Shown here piece by piece: positions 1-12,539 of a stretch of 64,000 nucleotides of DNA. Origin of the DNA: Diploscapter coronatus (taxonomy: Eukaryota; Nematoda; Chromadorea; Rhabditida; Rhabditidae); contig OZ038422.1 of assembly GCA_964036155.1 (NCBI GenBank), positions 85,893,201-85,957,200 of the forward strand, given 5' to 3'. The notes beneath the pieces are model-generated. The model saw only the letters and a program-made list of their open reading frames with translations. It ran no database searches and was not told where the DNA came from. The first letter of the stretch is position 1. The number at the start of each line of letters is the position of its first letter. The position numbers and the translations under genes were made by a program.

Positions 1-1756
1 AACCGAACAATTCGAAAAATCACCGACCGGCGAAGTTTTCAATTTTAGAGACCATAGAGTCTTTCTGGAGGAAATATCGAAAATTCTGCATCTCTAACCA
101 TGTTCAATGATTAGAGATACCATTTTGGCCTGAGTCAAATAAAACAAGCCAAAGAGCAACAGAGAATTGTCTAAACCATACATGTTTACTAGGGTCTTAG
201 AAAATTTCTTGGGCATTTTCTCGAGGATTCTATCTCGTTTCGTTCTTTTGAATGGGAGTACAGAATTTCATTGACAAGACCGCTTGGGCGTATATTTACC
301 TATGAAATTTGCTAGGTTTTTACAGGGCTAGAGTCCTGCAAAATAAGACGCGACAAGGCGAAATCACATGAAAGATGTTCAAAACCTTTTTCCGACAGAC
401 TAAAGTTTCGTTATTTCAATTTTAATTTGTTGAAATTGGAAAAATTAGAAAATGGAGAAACACCCATAACTCCTACAGTAACTAAATTTATTTCAAAATA
501 TTTCCTTGAAAATTCTTGGGATTATTGCTGAACGAAAAAATATCCCGAAATGGAGCACAATTTCAAAATATTTCAAAAATTTCAATTACACCGAGCTATG
601 TTTTGCCTATATGAGTCACCATTTCTGGACTCGCTTTTTTCGCCTTTGAATGCCCGCGTTTCGGACCCATCCTTTCAAAATTTATTTCGGGCGAGAAAAT
701 CGATTATTGAGCGATTTTTCAACATCTTTTTATCGATATACCGCATTTCCTTTTAGTTCCATTGGGTTATTTCACAATTGCGCAAAGTCTTTTGAATTGA
801 AAAGTGGGCGGGGACAAAAGGCGGAAAATACTTGAAAATACATTGGTTAGGAGGTTAGAAAATGGCGTAGAGATATGATAAAGAGAAAGTGAGTCTGGGA
901 GAAATAGAAGGGGTAAGTTGAAGAAGAACCAAGAACCTGGACTAATGCATGGTGATGACTGATCAAGGGAGCAAGGGAGTTTTTGGGCGTGTGGGGCGCC
1001 GCCCTGTTCCTTACCTCCCTAAATTTCCCCAGCATATAAGGATCCTAAACGCGTCATCAGCCTCATTCAACTCACAAAACCCAAATTCTCAACTCCCCAA
1101 ACCAACGCATTTATTTTTATTCGTTTATTTGTATTTTTTAAATCTATTTTTCTGGTTTCATTCGAATTTCACCATTTGATTTATTCTTCCTGTAATTTTG
1201 CGCTCTGAGTTATGGCCCCTAAAATTTTGCCTTCGAGAAAAATCGCGTTGAGTTTGGATCGGTCAGCCATTTTTATCGTGTCTTATCAGTATTTTTTGAT
1301 CATTCCCCTTTCCCTCGGCCTTTTCAATCACTTTTATCAGCCATTCCCTTTCGTTTTGCTGATTTGGTCCAAGTCATTCGGTAACTTTTCTCTAATTTCC
1401 CCTGACGAAACTCGAAATTTCAAATCCGATTTGCAAATATTTTGAACGCTTCCTTTCCGGCTGATTAACTGGTTATAAACAAATTCTTCTTCTTCCGTTT
1501 CTCATTACTGAAATTTTTTAGAAAGTCTTGATGCTAGAATTTTATTACCACAACATCATTTTGTTGAAATCTACACTTTGAACATCGAAAGAAGAGGAAA
1601 ATTTTTTGCAGAATTTCAGATCTAGACCAAATCCTTTATTCTTCTTTATCCTGCCATTTTTTTAATCATCGTTCGAAATTATCTGAATCCGATTTACTTT
1701 TTAAGCAGCTTCACTTTCTAGGCTTTCAACTTTTCCTGTTGAAAGAGGCGAACAAA
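1..1756. other. Upstream non-coding region of the small heat shock gene
   Basis: I see no convincing exon here. Open frames near 550-835 and 949-1179 have no recognisable domain or splice logic. The stretch is AT-rich and probably holds the promoter and 5' leader of the heat shock gene that starts at 1757. A TATA-like CATATAAG lies at 1033-1040. Confidence 0.5.
1033..1040 (+). promoter_or_regulatory. Possible TATA box for the small heat shock gene
   Basis: CATATAAG about 720 nt ahead of the first coding ATG would imply a long or spliced 5' leader. I could not find a clean heat shock element beside it, so the assignment rests on the TATA sequence and position alone. Confidence 0.25.
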
Positions 1757-4700
1757 ATGACTCTGGCGACCAGACGTTGGTTCGACGATTGGGACAATCA
1801 GGTAATTTTAAAAAATGCCTTGATAAAAATTCGCCCACATTTTCTCTTTCAAGTTAGTCTAACCTTCTGAAAAGTCGTTATATATCGTTTCAAATTTGGT
1901 TTTGACCTTTCAAGCCAATAGTAAACTTTAGATCTCAAAGCGTCATCGTGATTCCCTCTGGGGCAATGACAACTGGCTGACAGACTGGAATGATTGGCCC
2001 AAGGACTGGCCCAATCCCAGAGAAGTGATGTCGAGAGTAAGTTTTTTCTTCCTTTACCTGTTAAAACTAGAATCCTCGAAATAGTTCCAAGATTAGCCCA
2101 TTGATAGCGCATAAACATTCAATCTCCCTTTCTTGTATCATAGTTCTTTTTACATCCTCCAAGTGTTTGACCCGCTCTCACCAAAACAATGCGCGTCAAC
2201 AATCATCATCATCCACTGAATCGTTTGTTTGTGGAAGAAAGTGAGACGACGGCATAGAGGGGATACTCCCTTTGGAGAAAGGGAAGTCGGATGTAAGTGG
2301 CCTTTAAGCGGAAAAGAGATTCACGCATACATCTCTAGCCATTATTCACAATAGACAATCCAGTCGGCGATCTGGTTATGCACTGGCTCTCTTCCTCTAT
2401 TTCCCCACATCTTTGCCTCTCTATTGCCTCACTTTTCCACCACACACCGTCTCTCATTCGCTCACTTTGTCTCTATGACATTTCATATCTGAATGAATGA
2501 ATGAATGAATCACACAGTTTCAATTCGCGATTCGATTGATCATCTGCTTTTGAACTGTTTTAATCCTCTGAATAATATCCGTTAATTTAAATCGATTTAT
2601 TGTTTTTTATTTTAATTCAAAAACCTTTTAAAAAAGCTTTCCTGTTCAATTAGTCATTTCCTTGGCTTTCCAATTTTATTTTCTCTTGAAAATGAGTAAT
2701 TTACTTAGAACCCCTTCCTATTTTGACGAATAATTCATATTTATTGAATTTGACTTTCAGTTCTGGCGCGACACGGACAACTGGTGGCGCGATTGGCCTT
2801 CGGACTGGCCTCGGATGCATTCCATCATGCCGAGGGTAAGCTCGTTCAACAAATTCGAGAAACGTTCAATCTACGTCAAGCATTTTTCTTGCAATTCTTA
2901 TAAGTCATCGGAAATTACTCGCGATGATTTTCACGCATGAACAATAATACCCAAATATGTTCAACCTTGACAAAAACATCACAAAACTAGAAAAATAGGA
3001 GGGAAAGTTGAGTGCGGAAAGAAAGTGAAACAGAGAATATCGCGCGAAATTGCTATTGATCGAACGCCAGATTCTCTCGCTGCCATAGGCCCCCCTTGAC
3101 CAAAACAGGAAATGATAATCGATAGATTTCGAAAATTTGGGTAAAATTTGATGAAATAACAAAACCTTCAACACATTGCAACTTATATCTGTGAATGAAC
3201 GTTGAGAAATATTTTTTCGCAAGCCAAAACGAATTTAGCTAAATTTAACTTAAAAAAACCCAATTCTTTGCACTTTCAAGCATTAGTCATGAGGTTTCAA
3301 CTTTTCTTTCTCAAACCCCCTCAAAGAGTTTGACGATACTCCGTTTCTCCTTTCCTTGTAGAGGAGACTTGGTGTTTGCATAGCTTAGTCCTCTTCTGCC
3401 GGCCGGGGTTTTTGTCGTCAATTTTCATTTTTCATGCGCACCTTTGCTGGGCCCGGGACTATTTGCCATCATTTCATACGCGTTGTGATTTGCCTTTTTC
3501 GAAATTTCGTTCGAGCTAACAAACGACTAGCAGAGTCGGCCGTGTCAATTTGAACAACTTGTCACTCTTATTCGGACTATTCTTTCGAATGGCAATAGGT
3601 TAGAGACGCAGCATGGATCAGCATATGGCCCACGTAAGATTTTCCACACTGCCTTTGTAAGCCATACAAACTGAGTATTCGTGCGTTTGGCAGATTATTG
3701 TGTACACAGTCCCAATAGTCACAAAACCTCGATTTCACTCGTATCTTTCTTGAATCGAGCAAGTTAAAGACCTCGGAAAGTGTCAAGAATGAACAAGCAT
3801 CGAACTTTGCTGGATCAAAATTCTTTCATTTCTTTACTTTTTCTCGACCGCCAGCCAATTCCCACCCCCAAAACTTCAACCGACACTATTTTCTGCTGAA
3901 TAATTCTCGTCGACGATGAGGGTAAGCCGAAAAGAGGTGCGAGAGAAGAAGAGGACTTGAAGTATTTTTTTCTTCCAGCGAAAACAACAATAAAATCGCA
4001 CACAAATTTCGGGAAAAATATGAACGTTTTTACAAAAGAATTTCGTGAATCGATTTGTCACGATTTATGAATGAGAGTGTATTCACGTCGACGATATATT
4101 GAAAGCGACATTGAAATGAGTTTGTAATTTAGTTTACGAACCATCTCGATCGTCTGGATCGCAACTGGCGTAATGATCCGTTCTGGATGGACCTCTACCC
4201 GAAATGGGCCGAGCCCGTCTTCAAGGAGGGCATCGACGTTCAATCCAACATACGGAACGACTCGGACCGCTTCGCCGTCGACATTGATGCGTATCAGTTC
4301 AAGCCTGAGGAGATCCAGGTGCTTAAAAACAACAAAAAAGCTGGGCTAATTCGAAAAGTTCAGGTGAAAACCATGGACGACACCCTGATGATCGAGGGTC
4401 GTCACGAGGACATGAAGGACAACGAGAACTTCACGAAGATGTACTTCGTCCGCAAGTACCAACTGCCCAGAGACGTCGACATGGGCGCGGTTCAGAGCAG
4501 CATCGATGCCAAGGCAGACATTGATGGAGCATCAGAAAAATGACTGAAAGTTCGAATTTAGGGAAGACTGACCATCGAGGCGCCGAAGTTCAACAACAAC
4601 CAACTGACCGGTCGCGAGCGAGTCATCCCGATCGAGGGTCCGAGCGGCAGACGCACTCCATCCGCCTCGCCAAGAACCCGCCACGACTCCGGCTTTTCCA

Positions 4701-7164
4701 GTCAGTTGAACAATGACAAAAGAGGGCACTATTTCTGAGAGTATCGATTTTAAAGCGGGGCGACGACTCTTGTATATTTCCACTTTAGCCCCAGCGCTTG
4801 TGCTCTTCAAGAGCGTTTGATACTTGTAAATTCGATTATCATATGTTATCTTGCAACACTTCTGTAATAAATCTAAGTTCGAAAGTGGTTTTTGAATCAT
4901 TTGAGCAACATGCGAACGAACCTTTAGCTTCGCTTATTCCCTTTCTATCCAGTACCTTTCCAAAGCTTCCTCGAGCTCGCACACATTTCCTGGTAGCTGC
5001 CAAACCATAACTTTTCGTCCCCCATAACCAAAATTAGTTGGGTTGATGATGATAATGATGAATCCATGCGCCTCTAAATGTAGCCCTCATTCTGCATCGA
5101 AATAGCGATAATCCTAGCACTTGGTTGGAGTTGGTGGAGAAAACTAAACATTTGGCAGTCTTCCGAAACTTCTAAAACAACATTTTAGATGGCTATCGCT
5201 CTCGCGATTCGCCTTTGCATATCGAGACGAGCGATCGCGATCGGGAACGCGACCGTGCTCGCGACATCCGCATTGATACGAGCTACGCAGACCGTGATCG
5301 CGAGAAAGACCGCTCCCGCGACATCCGCGTGGATACCAGCTTCGGCAACAACGGCCGTGAGAGCCGCCCTGAGTACAAGGATATGCCATCCAATGACGGC
5401 TACTCTAGCCGCTCCTACAGGTGAGCAAAACCTCTGAAAGCACACATTTGTGAACAAGATTTTTAGCTACCACCGCAGTGCCAGCCGCACTCGCACGGGA
5501 GACTCTCCTCGCGGCGATGATCGCGACATGCGCGGTGCTCGTGATATCCCGATCACGCAAGAGCGCGGAGCTGCATACAACTCTCAGGCCGACCGTGGAT
5601 CTGCCTACAACGCTCAAGCTGAGCGCGGAGCCTACAACTCTCAAGCGGAACGCGGATCTGCTTATAACGCTCAGACCGAGCGTGGAGCCTACAACGCCGG
5701 AAGCCAGTACAACGCTGGAAGCCAATTGAGCGCCGGTGGTCAATACAACGCCGGAGGACAATACAATGCTGGATCTCAGCAACATCTCAGTGCCGGAGGA
5801 CAATATAACGCTGGATCTCAGCAGAATCTCAATGCCGGAGGCCAATACAGCTCCTCCTCCCGCAGAGCTTCGTTCGACGGCAGAAGAGAGGCCCAAGGTT
5901 AGTTCTTTAATTTCGTGAATGATTTGGGTGCTAGGTTTGGGAGTGCCGCTGCGAATTTGTGAATCTTACCTTTGTCGGTGGCTGTTTGTATAGACTGGAA
6001 CATGGACTGAATTTTGTGTTTTGGTGTTGTGATAACAAATTGTTCGAAAACGCTAGTCTATGTGTTCTTCCAAGAATTTCTGATTGTTTGACAATTTGAT
6101 ACGTAATATAATTTCTATCGGAACCCTCTCCGTATACCCTTCCTTTGTCAAATGTCCACTGGTGTTGCAGATTATCCCCCAGAGCAGCGTTCACCCGCCC
6201 CTGGCGTGTTCGAGACCATTCGGGAGAGGTTCGAGCGAGGATTCGAGAAAGGTCGCTGGGCCAGTTCCACTCTGCCAAGGAGTTCGTTACCTCTATCCTA
6301 GACCCGTTCCCTCCTCTGTTGCCTAACATTTATCGCTAACACGATTACCTGCATGTCACTTGATGAAATAACCCGATTTTTGCATTTGGCACCAGGAATT
6401 CGAAGATTGGAACGGCAAATTTGTGTGGAAAACAGTTCCAATGTTCGAGTTTGAGCTTTCAAAATAGACTTGTCTGCAGGAATTGAAGGATCTGATTTCA
6501 GGATACCGTTCCGCATCTCGTGGAGCCGAGTCTCGTGAATACGAGAGAAGCGAGTCGCGCAACCGCGGCTTTGGCGACGACGACAGAGACAGACGCGGTA
6601 GGCAACGTTACGAATTTGTGCACAATCATACGGCAAATTCAGATTACCGCGTAGACTCTCCAATGTCGGCTACCAGCGGCGGCATCCTCAGAAACGGAGG
6701 AGGCTACAGTGGTGGTCAGGCCGCCTACAGCGAAGGGGCCTTCAGCGGCGGCGCTGAGAGCAGCCGCAGAGCTGCCATGCAATCGGTAAACAATTTGGCT
6801 GGCTAGCAGCAACGATAAGCTATCGACTAGTGTGATATCCGAACTAATAACTGTCCTGTTTCTGTGCTCACTGAATCGGGTGGCTTTTGGACAAGTGAAG
6901 CGCCTTCTTTCTATCAGAAAGCTCAACAATAGGTCTCTTGAAGTGCATGATCAGCGCAACATTTTGGAAAAAAAAAGCTCGTTATTGCCTTTTGTGACTT
7001 TCTAAATGGTTCGCGAAATAGAGATGTGTTCCCAATTTAGAAGAAGTCCGCCGGTATCACACTGGGTAGCTTAACATCGCTGGTAGACTCTCTTTGAACG
7101 GTCTATCGTTACATCGTTGCAGAGCTCAATGAGAAGCGTCCATATGTCGAGATCCGGATACTAA
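1757..7164 (+). CDS. hsp-43: Small heat shock protein (alpha-crystallin domain), probably HSP-43, several isoforms
   Basis: Exons 1757-1801, 1932-2036, 2761-2835, 4133-4318, 4364-4513 and 4562-4738 close in frame as a 245-aa short form. The alpha-crystallin core lies in exons 4-6, with the typical end motif AKGRLTIEAPK. The first three exons encode a tryptophan-rich arm with repeated DNWW/DWPxDWPR motifs. If the donor at 4701 is used, the protein continues through 5189-5420 and 5467-5897, an Arg/Asp-rich then Tyr-Asn-Ala/Gly-Gln repeat tail. It then ends either in 6171-6301 (497 aa) or in 6502-6785 plus 7123-7164 (547 or 562 aa). The intron after 4513 appears to be GC-AG. The family acts as ATP-independent holdase chaperones. 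The hsp-43 name rests on remembered similarity and on the unusually long tail. Confidence 0.8.
4866..4871 (+). terminator. Poly(A) signal AATAAA for the short small-HSP isoform
   Basis: AATAAA lies 128 nt after the stop at 4736-4738. This supports a real early 3' end when the donor at 4701 is not used. Confidence 0.6.
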
Positions 7165-7676
7165 GCCAGGAATCAATTCCAACCTAGTGCTCCGGAATCC
7201 GGAATCAACATTCCCTTCTCCTTCCGAGGCCCCAAATTTCGCAACTTCTACGTGCTAAAACCCTATCCAAGTGCAGTTTTCTCCATTCTAGCTCAATTCG
7301 TCTTTGAATTGGGCTTTTTCGTATTTGATCCCTCTATTGCTTTTATTTTGAATCATTTATTCGATTGATTTTCGTTTGTAAGATCTTGTTAGAGGGGGCG
7401 AGGTTTGATAGATTTTCTTTTATAATGAATTTCCATATTTTCACTGCCCCACCAAACTGCTAACCTTTTCATTATTATCTACACATGAAAATGTAGAGCT
7501 GAATTCGTCTATTTCCGATTCTGTATTTTTCTATGAATTGTTGCTAGTCGGTGTGTGAATTTCCAATTTTTGTAAACGTCATACTTTATCATATTTCATT
7601 GAGTATCAAACTTCTACTTTATCGATTCCTCCTATCTTTGCTTGTTCATATTATCCTGCGTGCGTGAAGGTTTAGA

Positions 7677-7682
7677 AATAAA
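7677..7682 (+). terminator. Poly(A) signal for the long small-HSP isoform
   Basis: AATAAA lies about 510 nt after the long-form stop at 7162-7164 and just before the end of the convergent C6-like gene. Confidence 0.5.
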
Positions 7683-7706
7683 GTTTTGAAAATGTCAATA
7701 GTTTAT

Positions 7707-8310
7707 TCAAATTGATACGGCATGCATCGATGTGACGCTCATGATGTCTCCACGAAGGTTATGCTCAAATTGTCCGTTTTGATTGCACGTCAATGCTGCT
7801 ATGGCCAAGAAGAAGTTCTCTTCTACTGGATCGACTGTGTTCTTCCAAGGCCATTGAACTGAAATAACTTTTCGAAATTCGCCAGAATTCTAACAAACTG
7901 ACCTGCACCAGAACACACATGTCTTGCCAAGAAGTGCCAATTCTTGCCACGCTTTCTCCTGTGTTCCCCGTAACAACTTCTGCGAAATCAATTATGTCAG
8001 TTTAAGTTCCTGCAGAGACTTCTATGACCAGCGTATCAAGACATTCATTGCAGCCTGAATTCAAATTGATTTGATAAAAACTGGAACAGGATTAATTTGA
8101 CTTACGGTTGGCTATAGCAATAGTTGGTGGTGCTTGGGCTGTCAAAACTTCAGTGGGTTGGTACATCTTCGCTTGTCAAGACTTCATCATGGAAGGAAGT
8201 ATTTCAGTTATAGGTTCAAGTACCGTCATGTCAGAATTCGCTGTTCTTGCACAGGTTTGAACAAGAATGCACAAATTTGATAAAGAAATGAGATAAAGGC
8301 AGTACTTCAT
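7707..8310 (-). pseudogene. Small secreted C6-domain-like gene, probably decayed
   Basis: Exon 8310-8224 encodes a good signal peptide (MKYCLYLISLSNLCILV...). Exon 8166-8106 encodes a short Thr/Pro/Ala linker. Exon 8054 onward encodes CNECLDTLVIEVSAG, like the opening C-x2-C of the nematode C6 domain found in two other genes of this window. Pieces at about 7990-7903 and 7858-7707 (including ALTCNQNGQFEH) resemble its end. I cannot join the last three pieces in one frame with canonical sites: an in-frame TAA follows VSAGT and the final junction is off by one. So this is either a pseudogene or uses splice sites I cannot see. Confidence 0.35.
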
Positions 8311-8819
8311 TCCAAAATATTAATGTCAATCGCAAGTAAGTGGACCTTCTCCGCCTCTTTCATTGCTCCAGTTTGGCAGATACCATGAAAGGAGTTATCA
8401 TTTAGGTGAAAGGAAATGACTGATAAAAGATGATAGGCGTCCCAAATTATGCCTATGTGGTCAGGTTTCTGCGCATCTGCGATGATTTGATTAGATATTT
8501 GATCCACAGCAAATCACTTCTTCCAGTTTGCTCTCGATCTGCTTGAACTTATGAAATTATTCAGCAATCACTGTCAAATACAAGATTGTTTGCGTTTAGT
8601 TTCAGACAATTGTAGTAAATAAAAATTTAATATAGCAGAAATATAATGCTGCTCTTTGAATACAACGCGGAAATGTCATTCGACATGACACACTGAAAAT
8701 AAAGACCGCTACGACGAAAAGGAAGCGGCACGCGTGTGAAACAAAACAACCCCAATCACAGCAGAATTGTGAAGCGTTTGGAAAGGGCAAAGCTAGCGAG
8801 AAAGAGGAAGAAAAGGGAA
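8311..8819. other. Short intergenic region between divergent genes
   Basis: It lies between the start of the C6-like gene on the minus strand and the coiled-coil gene on the plus strand. A minus-strand open stretch around 8307-8507 has no recognisable domain. Confidence 0.4.
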
Positions 8820-10288
8820 ATGCTTTTCTGGTCGAGTTTCGGCGGCTGTGTTCAGTCGACACACACTCACTACGTTGGAATGATTCCTGTCGAGTCGAAG
8901 ACTATGACGGAATTCTATCGAATCACCAAGAGGAGCTCTAGTGGTGGAATTACTGATCATGTATGCAGTATTTTTTAAAACTTTGTTTTAGTTTCTTTTT
9001 AGCTCTCCCGAAATACTCAGCCATCTCAATTTCGTCAGGCCGAAGGTGATTACGCGGCCATGTGGCCGAGTCGAAGAAAAGAGGTTGATGAAGCTGTGTT
9101 ATTTCAAAATTCCACATTTTATTTCAGGAAATCTATTGCGCACCAAATCACTTCCGCAGAAGCGATCACTCCTTCGAGCGACAGTCGCTGAAGGAACGAA
9201 GATGGAGGAGAGTTGAGACGTCTCTGTTAGATATCAAGCAGACGTTGAACAGGCACGATGAAAGATGGGAGAATTTGGAGAAGCAAGTAGCAGCTTATGA
9301 AAAGAAGCGGCCTGAATCAGATGCAAACTCCATAGTTGAGCGAACTTCTTCAGTTAGTTTAAAATAGAATTAACCAATGAAAATGATTCTTCAGCACGCA
9401 CCGGATAAAATCCGTCACTCAAAAGACTATGAAGCTGTTATGAAAGAGATGACGATCCTGAAGGAGGACATGAAGAAGGCCATACTAGAGCTGAGATCCA
9501 AGTCAAATGATGACGAACACAGAATCAAAGACGGCATGAAGGCTGAGGGCCAGGAGATCAGCGATATCTTGGTATGTAATATTTCTGGAAGTAAATAAAG
9601 TTTGCAATTATCGCAGAACGTCATCAACGACCTGGAAGAGAAAATCGCCAATTCTCGACGCCATCATGAGGAAGGACTTGAACAATTGAGAATAAAGGTA
9701 TGACTAGATTGCAGAAGCTCGTTACATTCTTACTTTCAGATTAACCAGATGGAGATGAAACACGATGATATTTTTAACAAATTGTCCCGCATCGAGTCAA
9801 AACTCGATGAAATTCAGGCGATTGTGAGTGATTTTGATAAAGATAACACATTTTTCGAATTTCTGCGTTTCCCACGCACAGGGTGATTTTCGAGATGATG
9901 AAGCTTGAAAGAATTCGCTTATCTTATCGAATTTAGGATCGAAAACAATCGTTGTTTATGCCTCCTCCGGGCAGCGTGCATTTCACGGCGAGAGACAGCA
10001 GAGACAGAGCTTCAATGCCGTTGCTCGTTCGAGAAAATCGTTAGTTTTTTCCGCATTCTTTCGAAACCTTTATCTTATCCGAGATTTCTAGAAGAAGCCG
10101 CTACGATTTCCCGCTCAATCTCTCCTCCCAGCTCTCAAAACTCATCTTCTCTTATGGTAGAGCCTCTTCTCGTTGATCAACGTCGTCTCTCACAACCCGC
10201 CATTTTCATTCATCAGACTCCTCCTAAAACTCATGTTACCACTCAAGAAATCATCGTTCATCCCTATGAAGAATCATTGAATCTTTAG
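8820..10288 (+). CDS. Coiled-coil protein of unknown function, two possible C-termini
   Basis: Exons 8820-8960, 9003-9083, 9128-9352, 9395-9571, 9617-9697 and 9740-9823 are all joined in phase 0. The gene then runs into 9937-10039 and 10092-10288 (362 aa), or into a short last exon 9882-9908 (271 aa). The first ~75 residues are polar without a domain I know. From about residue 85 to 263 the protein is rich in Glu, Lys, Arg and Leu with heptad-like spacing (for example KLSRIESKLDEIQAI), so a long coiled coil is likely. The long tail is Ser/Pro-rich. No signal peptide or membrane segment is seen. I do not recognise the family. Confidence 0.75.
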
Positions 10289-10351
10289 AGTCTTATGTAG
10301 TCCACCTTAAATACCCATTTCATTAGCTGCTCGTTCTCTCAGATATTCGTC

Positions 10352-10357
10352 AATAAA
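10352..10357 (+). terminator. Poly(A) signal of the coiled-coil gene
   Basis: AATAAA 64 nt after the long-form stop, about 60 nt before the next start codon. The tight spacing could fit an operon or simply compact genes. Confidence 0.6.
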
Positions 10358-10416
10358 GTCTTTCGAGTTATCGTGTTTTGATTATTCTTTGATCATACGT
10401 TTTTTGCTAGCTTAAG

Positions 10417-11618
10417 ATGCTTCATTCCATGCTTCTGCTAGCTACTTTGCTACCTCTAGTAGCTGGCATCCACAGAGGCGATCTGATAGATTGGCATCGA
10501 AATGGCTATCTCACCAAGGTAGTCTTGCTGAACTTCATTTTCCAACGGGAAAAATTTCAGATCCTGATCCAAGACATGTCTGACAACTCGATAGCGGCCT
10601 GCACTGGTTCACTCATTTCGCCCAGCTCTGTTCTCACGTCCAGTCGATGTTTCCACGAAGGAGGGTTCGTCCATTTCTAGAAAAACAGTCGAATTCGATC
10701 AATGATTTTTGAGAAAGTACCGAGCCGTCGTCATTATAATGGGACCGAATGGGGAAGAGATGAAGCGTGGTGCGCTCGAACTTTTTACTGAGGGCGACTT
10801 TGCCATTGTCAGGATTCACGCTATCAAGAGCGTTAATGTATGAAATACAAAAAAAAAAACCTCTTCAAAATTGTAGGCATTCAGTTGTGCCCCAAACGTC
10901 CTGAACCAATTCGCGTTGCTCGTCTTCCTTTAAGCAACAGTCTCTCGAGTTCCACTTGGCAGCCAGTCGATATTGAGAATATGCACGAGGCCAAGTGCCG
11001 GATCATCGGCTTCAAAAGCGTTGAAAGTATCCATCTTTGGCCATAAAACGATCAAAGTGAATATCTCAGATCCGGAAGACTTCACCAGAAACAATAAATC
11101 GATGCAGATCGAGGTGAAGCTGGTCAATGACGGTGATGGCATCATGAAGGCTGACGTCGATCAGGGAAGGACGGCTTGCTGGGACGACACTGGACTCCCT
11201 CTGGAATGCATGCTCTCGGTTGAGGGCGAGTGGATCCAAGTCGGAGTTCTGCATTCCGTCGCCATGATAGTAAACTGTCTAATTGCACACTTTCTTAGGA
11301 AGACTCGTACTTCAGGAAAGGACGAACACCGACGAAACGGTGAAAAACGAAGACGGGCAAATGACCGAAGAGGAAAAGAAATTCCAAGAAAATGCAGGAA
11401 CCAAGTCAGTCAAAAGGGATAACTCAAGATGCTTGAATGCTGAGGTGGGAAATTTTGTTCTAAAAATAAAATTTAAAAAAAAAAAAAACCTATTTCAGAC
11501 AATGAGATTCGCCATGTTCTACGACAACACGATGGCTAGATTGATCGAAAAGGCAGATCGCATCGGCATTCTGGCGACTTTCGAAAGATGCACATACAAT
11601 ACCTATGCTCTCCAATAA
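10417..11618 (+). CDS. Secreted trypsin-fold protein, predicted inactive (pseudoprotease)
   Basis: Exons 10417-10518, 10561-10664, 10714-10837, 10885-11026, 11070-11269, 11316-11444 and 11499-11618 give 306 aa. A hydrophobic leader is followed by S1-peptidase landmarks: CTGSLISPSSVLTSSRC where active enzymes have AAHC, then EGDFAIVRI at the Asp region, CPKRPEPIRVARLPL, CRIIGF, and CWDDTGLPLEC where active enzymes have GDSGGPL. The catalytic His is Arg and the catalytic Ser is Thr, so hydrolysis is unlikely. It may belong to the nematode trypsin-like DUF316 group (recalled, not tested). An alternative acceptor at 11299 would give an early stop. A shortened copy lies near 27.5 kb. Confidence 0.75.
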
Positions 11619-11655
11619 ACTGTCTGATTGTTTGCACTTTCTAATAATTTTATTC

Positions 11656-11661
11656 AATAAA
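11656..11661 (+). terminator. Poly(A) signal of the pseudoprotease gene
   Basis: AATAAA 38 nt after the stop. The same tail sequence is duplicated near 27.87 kb. Confidence 0.65.
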
Positions 11662-12039
11662 CTTAGACAAATCGTTTAAATAAACATTAGAAAAAACAAC
11701 GAAACTAAAAGAAAATCTGTCAACATTGAACCAGCATAATTGGTCATAGGCCATAATGTCCCCCATATGGGCCCATAGACGTCCATATGCCATCTATGGG
11801 TCATGTCAGAAAATCGTGGCGGGATCACGATCACTAACCAAAAACCGCATACAGACTGCTTCAAGTTTACCTTCCCATTTTACTTTTTGAATAGCTTTTT
11901 TTATTTTTGATCCAAATTGAGTACGGTTTTTTCATTGTACTCCCCTTACGTTGTGGTTTTGTTTGGTATAACTTTTGAGTCGAAACTAATTACTCCTACC
12001 CATGAAACCATCTGTTTTTGAAAAGCTAATTTTTGATAT

Positions 12040-12300
12040 CTAAGAAAATTTTCAAAAATTCATATTTCACTGTGTGTACACATTCTAGATAAGTTCTGGA
12101 GCAAAAGTTGTTCAACTTGGAGAGTTCTACAAGATTTCATGAAAAATTCCGACGTTAACTCACATTACACTTGTAAGCACAGTACGGGTATATAAGGTAA
12201 ATTAGGATAATTTTACCTACCAAAATAATTTTAAACGTTCTCTTGTTATTTTTACATTGTTCCACTACTCAAGATCTACAAAATAAAAAGATAGCCATGA
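12040..12300 (+). repeat. Dispersed repeat, copy 1
   Basis: About 260 bp including GGTAAATTAGGATAATTTTA and the following CTACCAAAATAATTTT recurs in the same orientation at about 26620-26885 with few differences. No coding sense was found. The rest of 11.7-12.5 kb holds no gene I can support. Confidence 0.75.
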
Positions 12301-12339
12301 AATTTGGTACGAAAATAAGAAGGTTATGATTTTTTCCCG

Positions 12340-12425
12340 AGGTCGGGTCTGTCAAAACTTTAAGCTACCGTAATTCTGCATACGATAATTTTATGAAAAA
12401 CAAACCACACCATGATGATCAGCGT
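12340..12425. repeat. Short repeat, inverted copy near 25.9 kb
   Basis: The stretch from CCGAGGTCGGGTCTGTC to ACCACACCATGATGATCA matches the reverse complement of about 25857-25960. It is probably part of a non-autonomous mobile element. Confidence 0.6.
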
Positions 12426-12539
12426 GAAAAACTAAACAATATATGTGAAAATCAGCCAAATCGACGGACCCCTGGAAACAACCCCTTTGCTAAGACTTTT
12501 GTTTTTCCTGACATTCACTCTTAAATCCACTGAAAAATA

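Noticed and set aside
949..1179. 76-codon frame upstream of the small HSP
   Set aside because: It overlaps a TATA-like site, has no domain and low-complexity ends; it probably lies in the promoter and leader.
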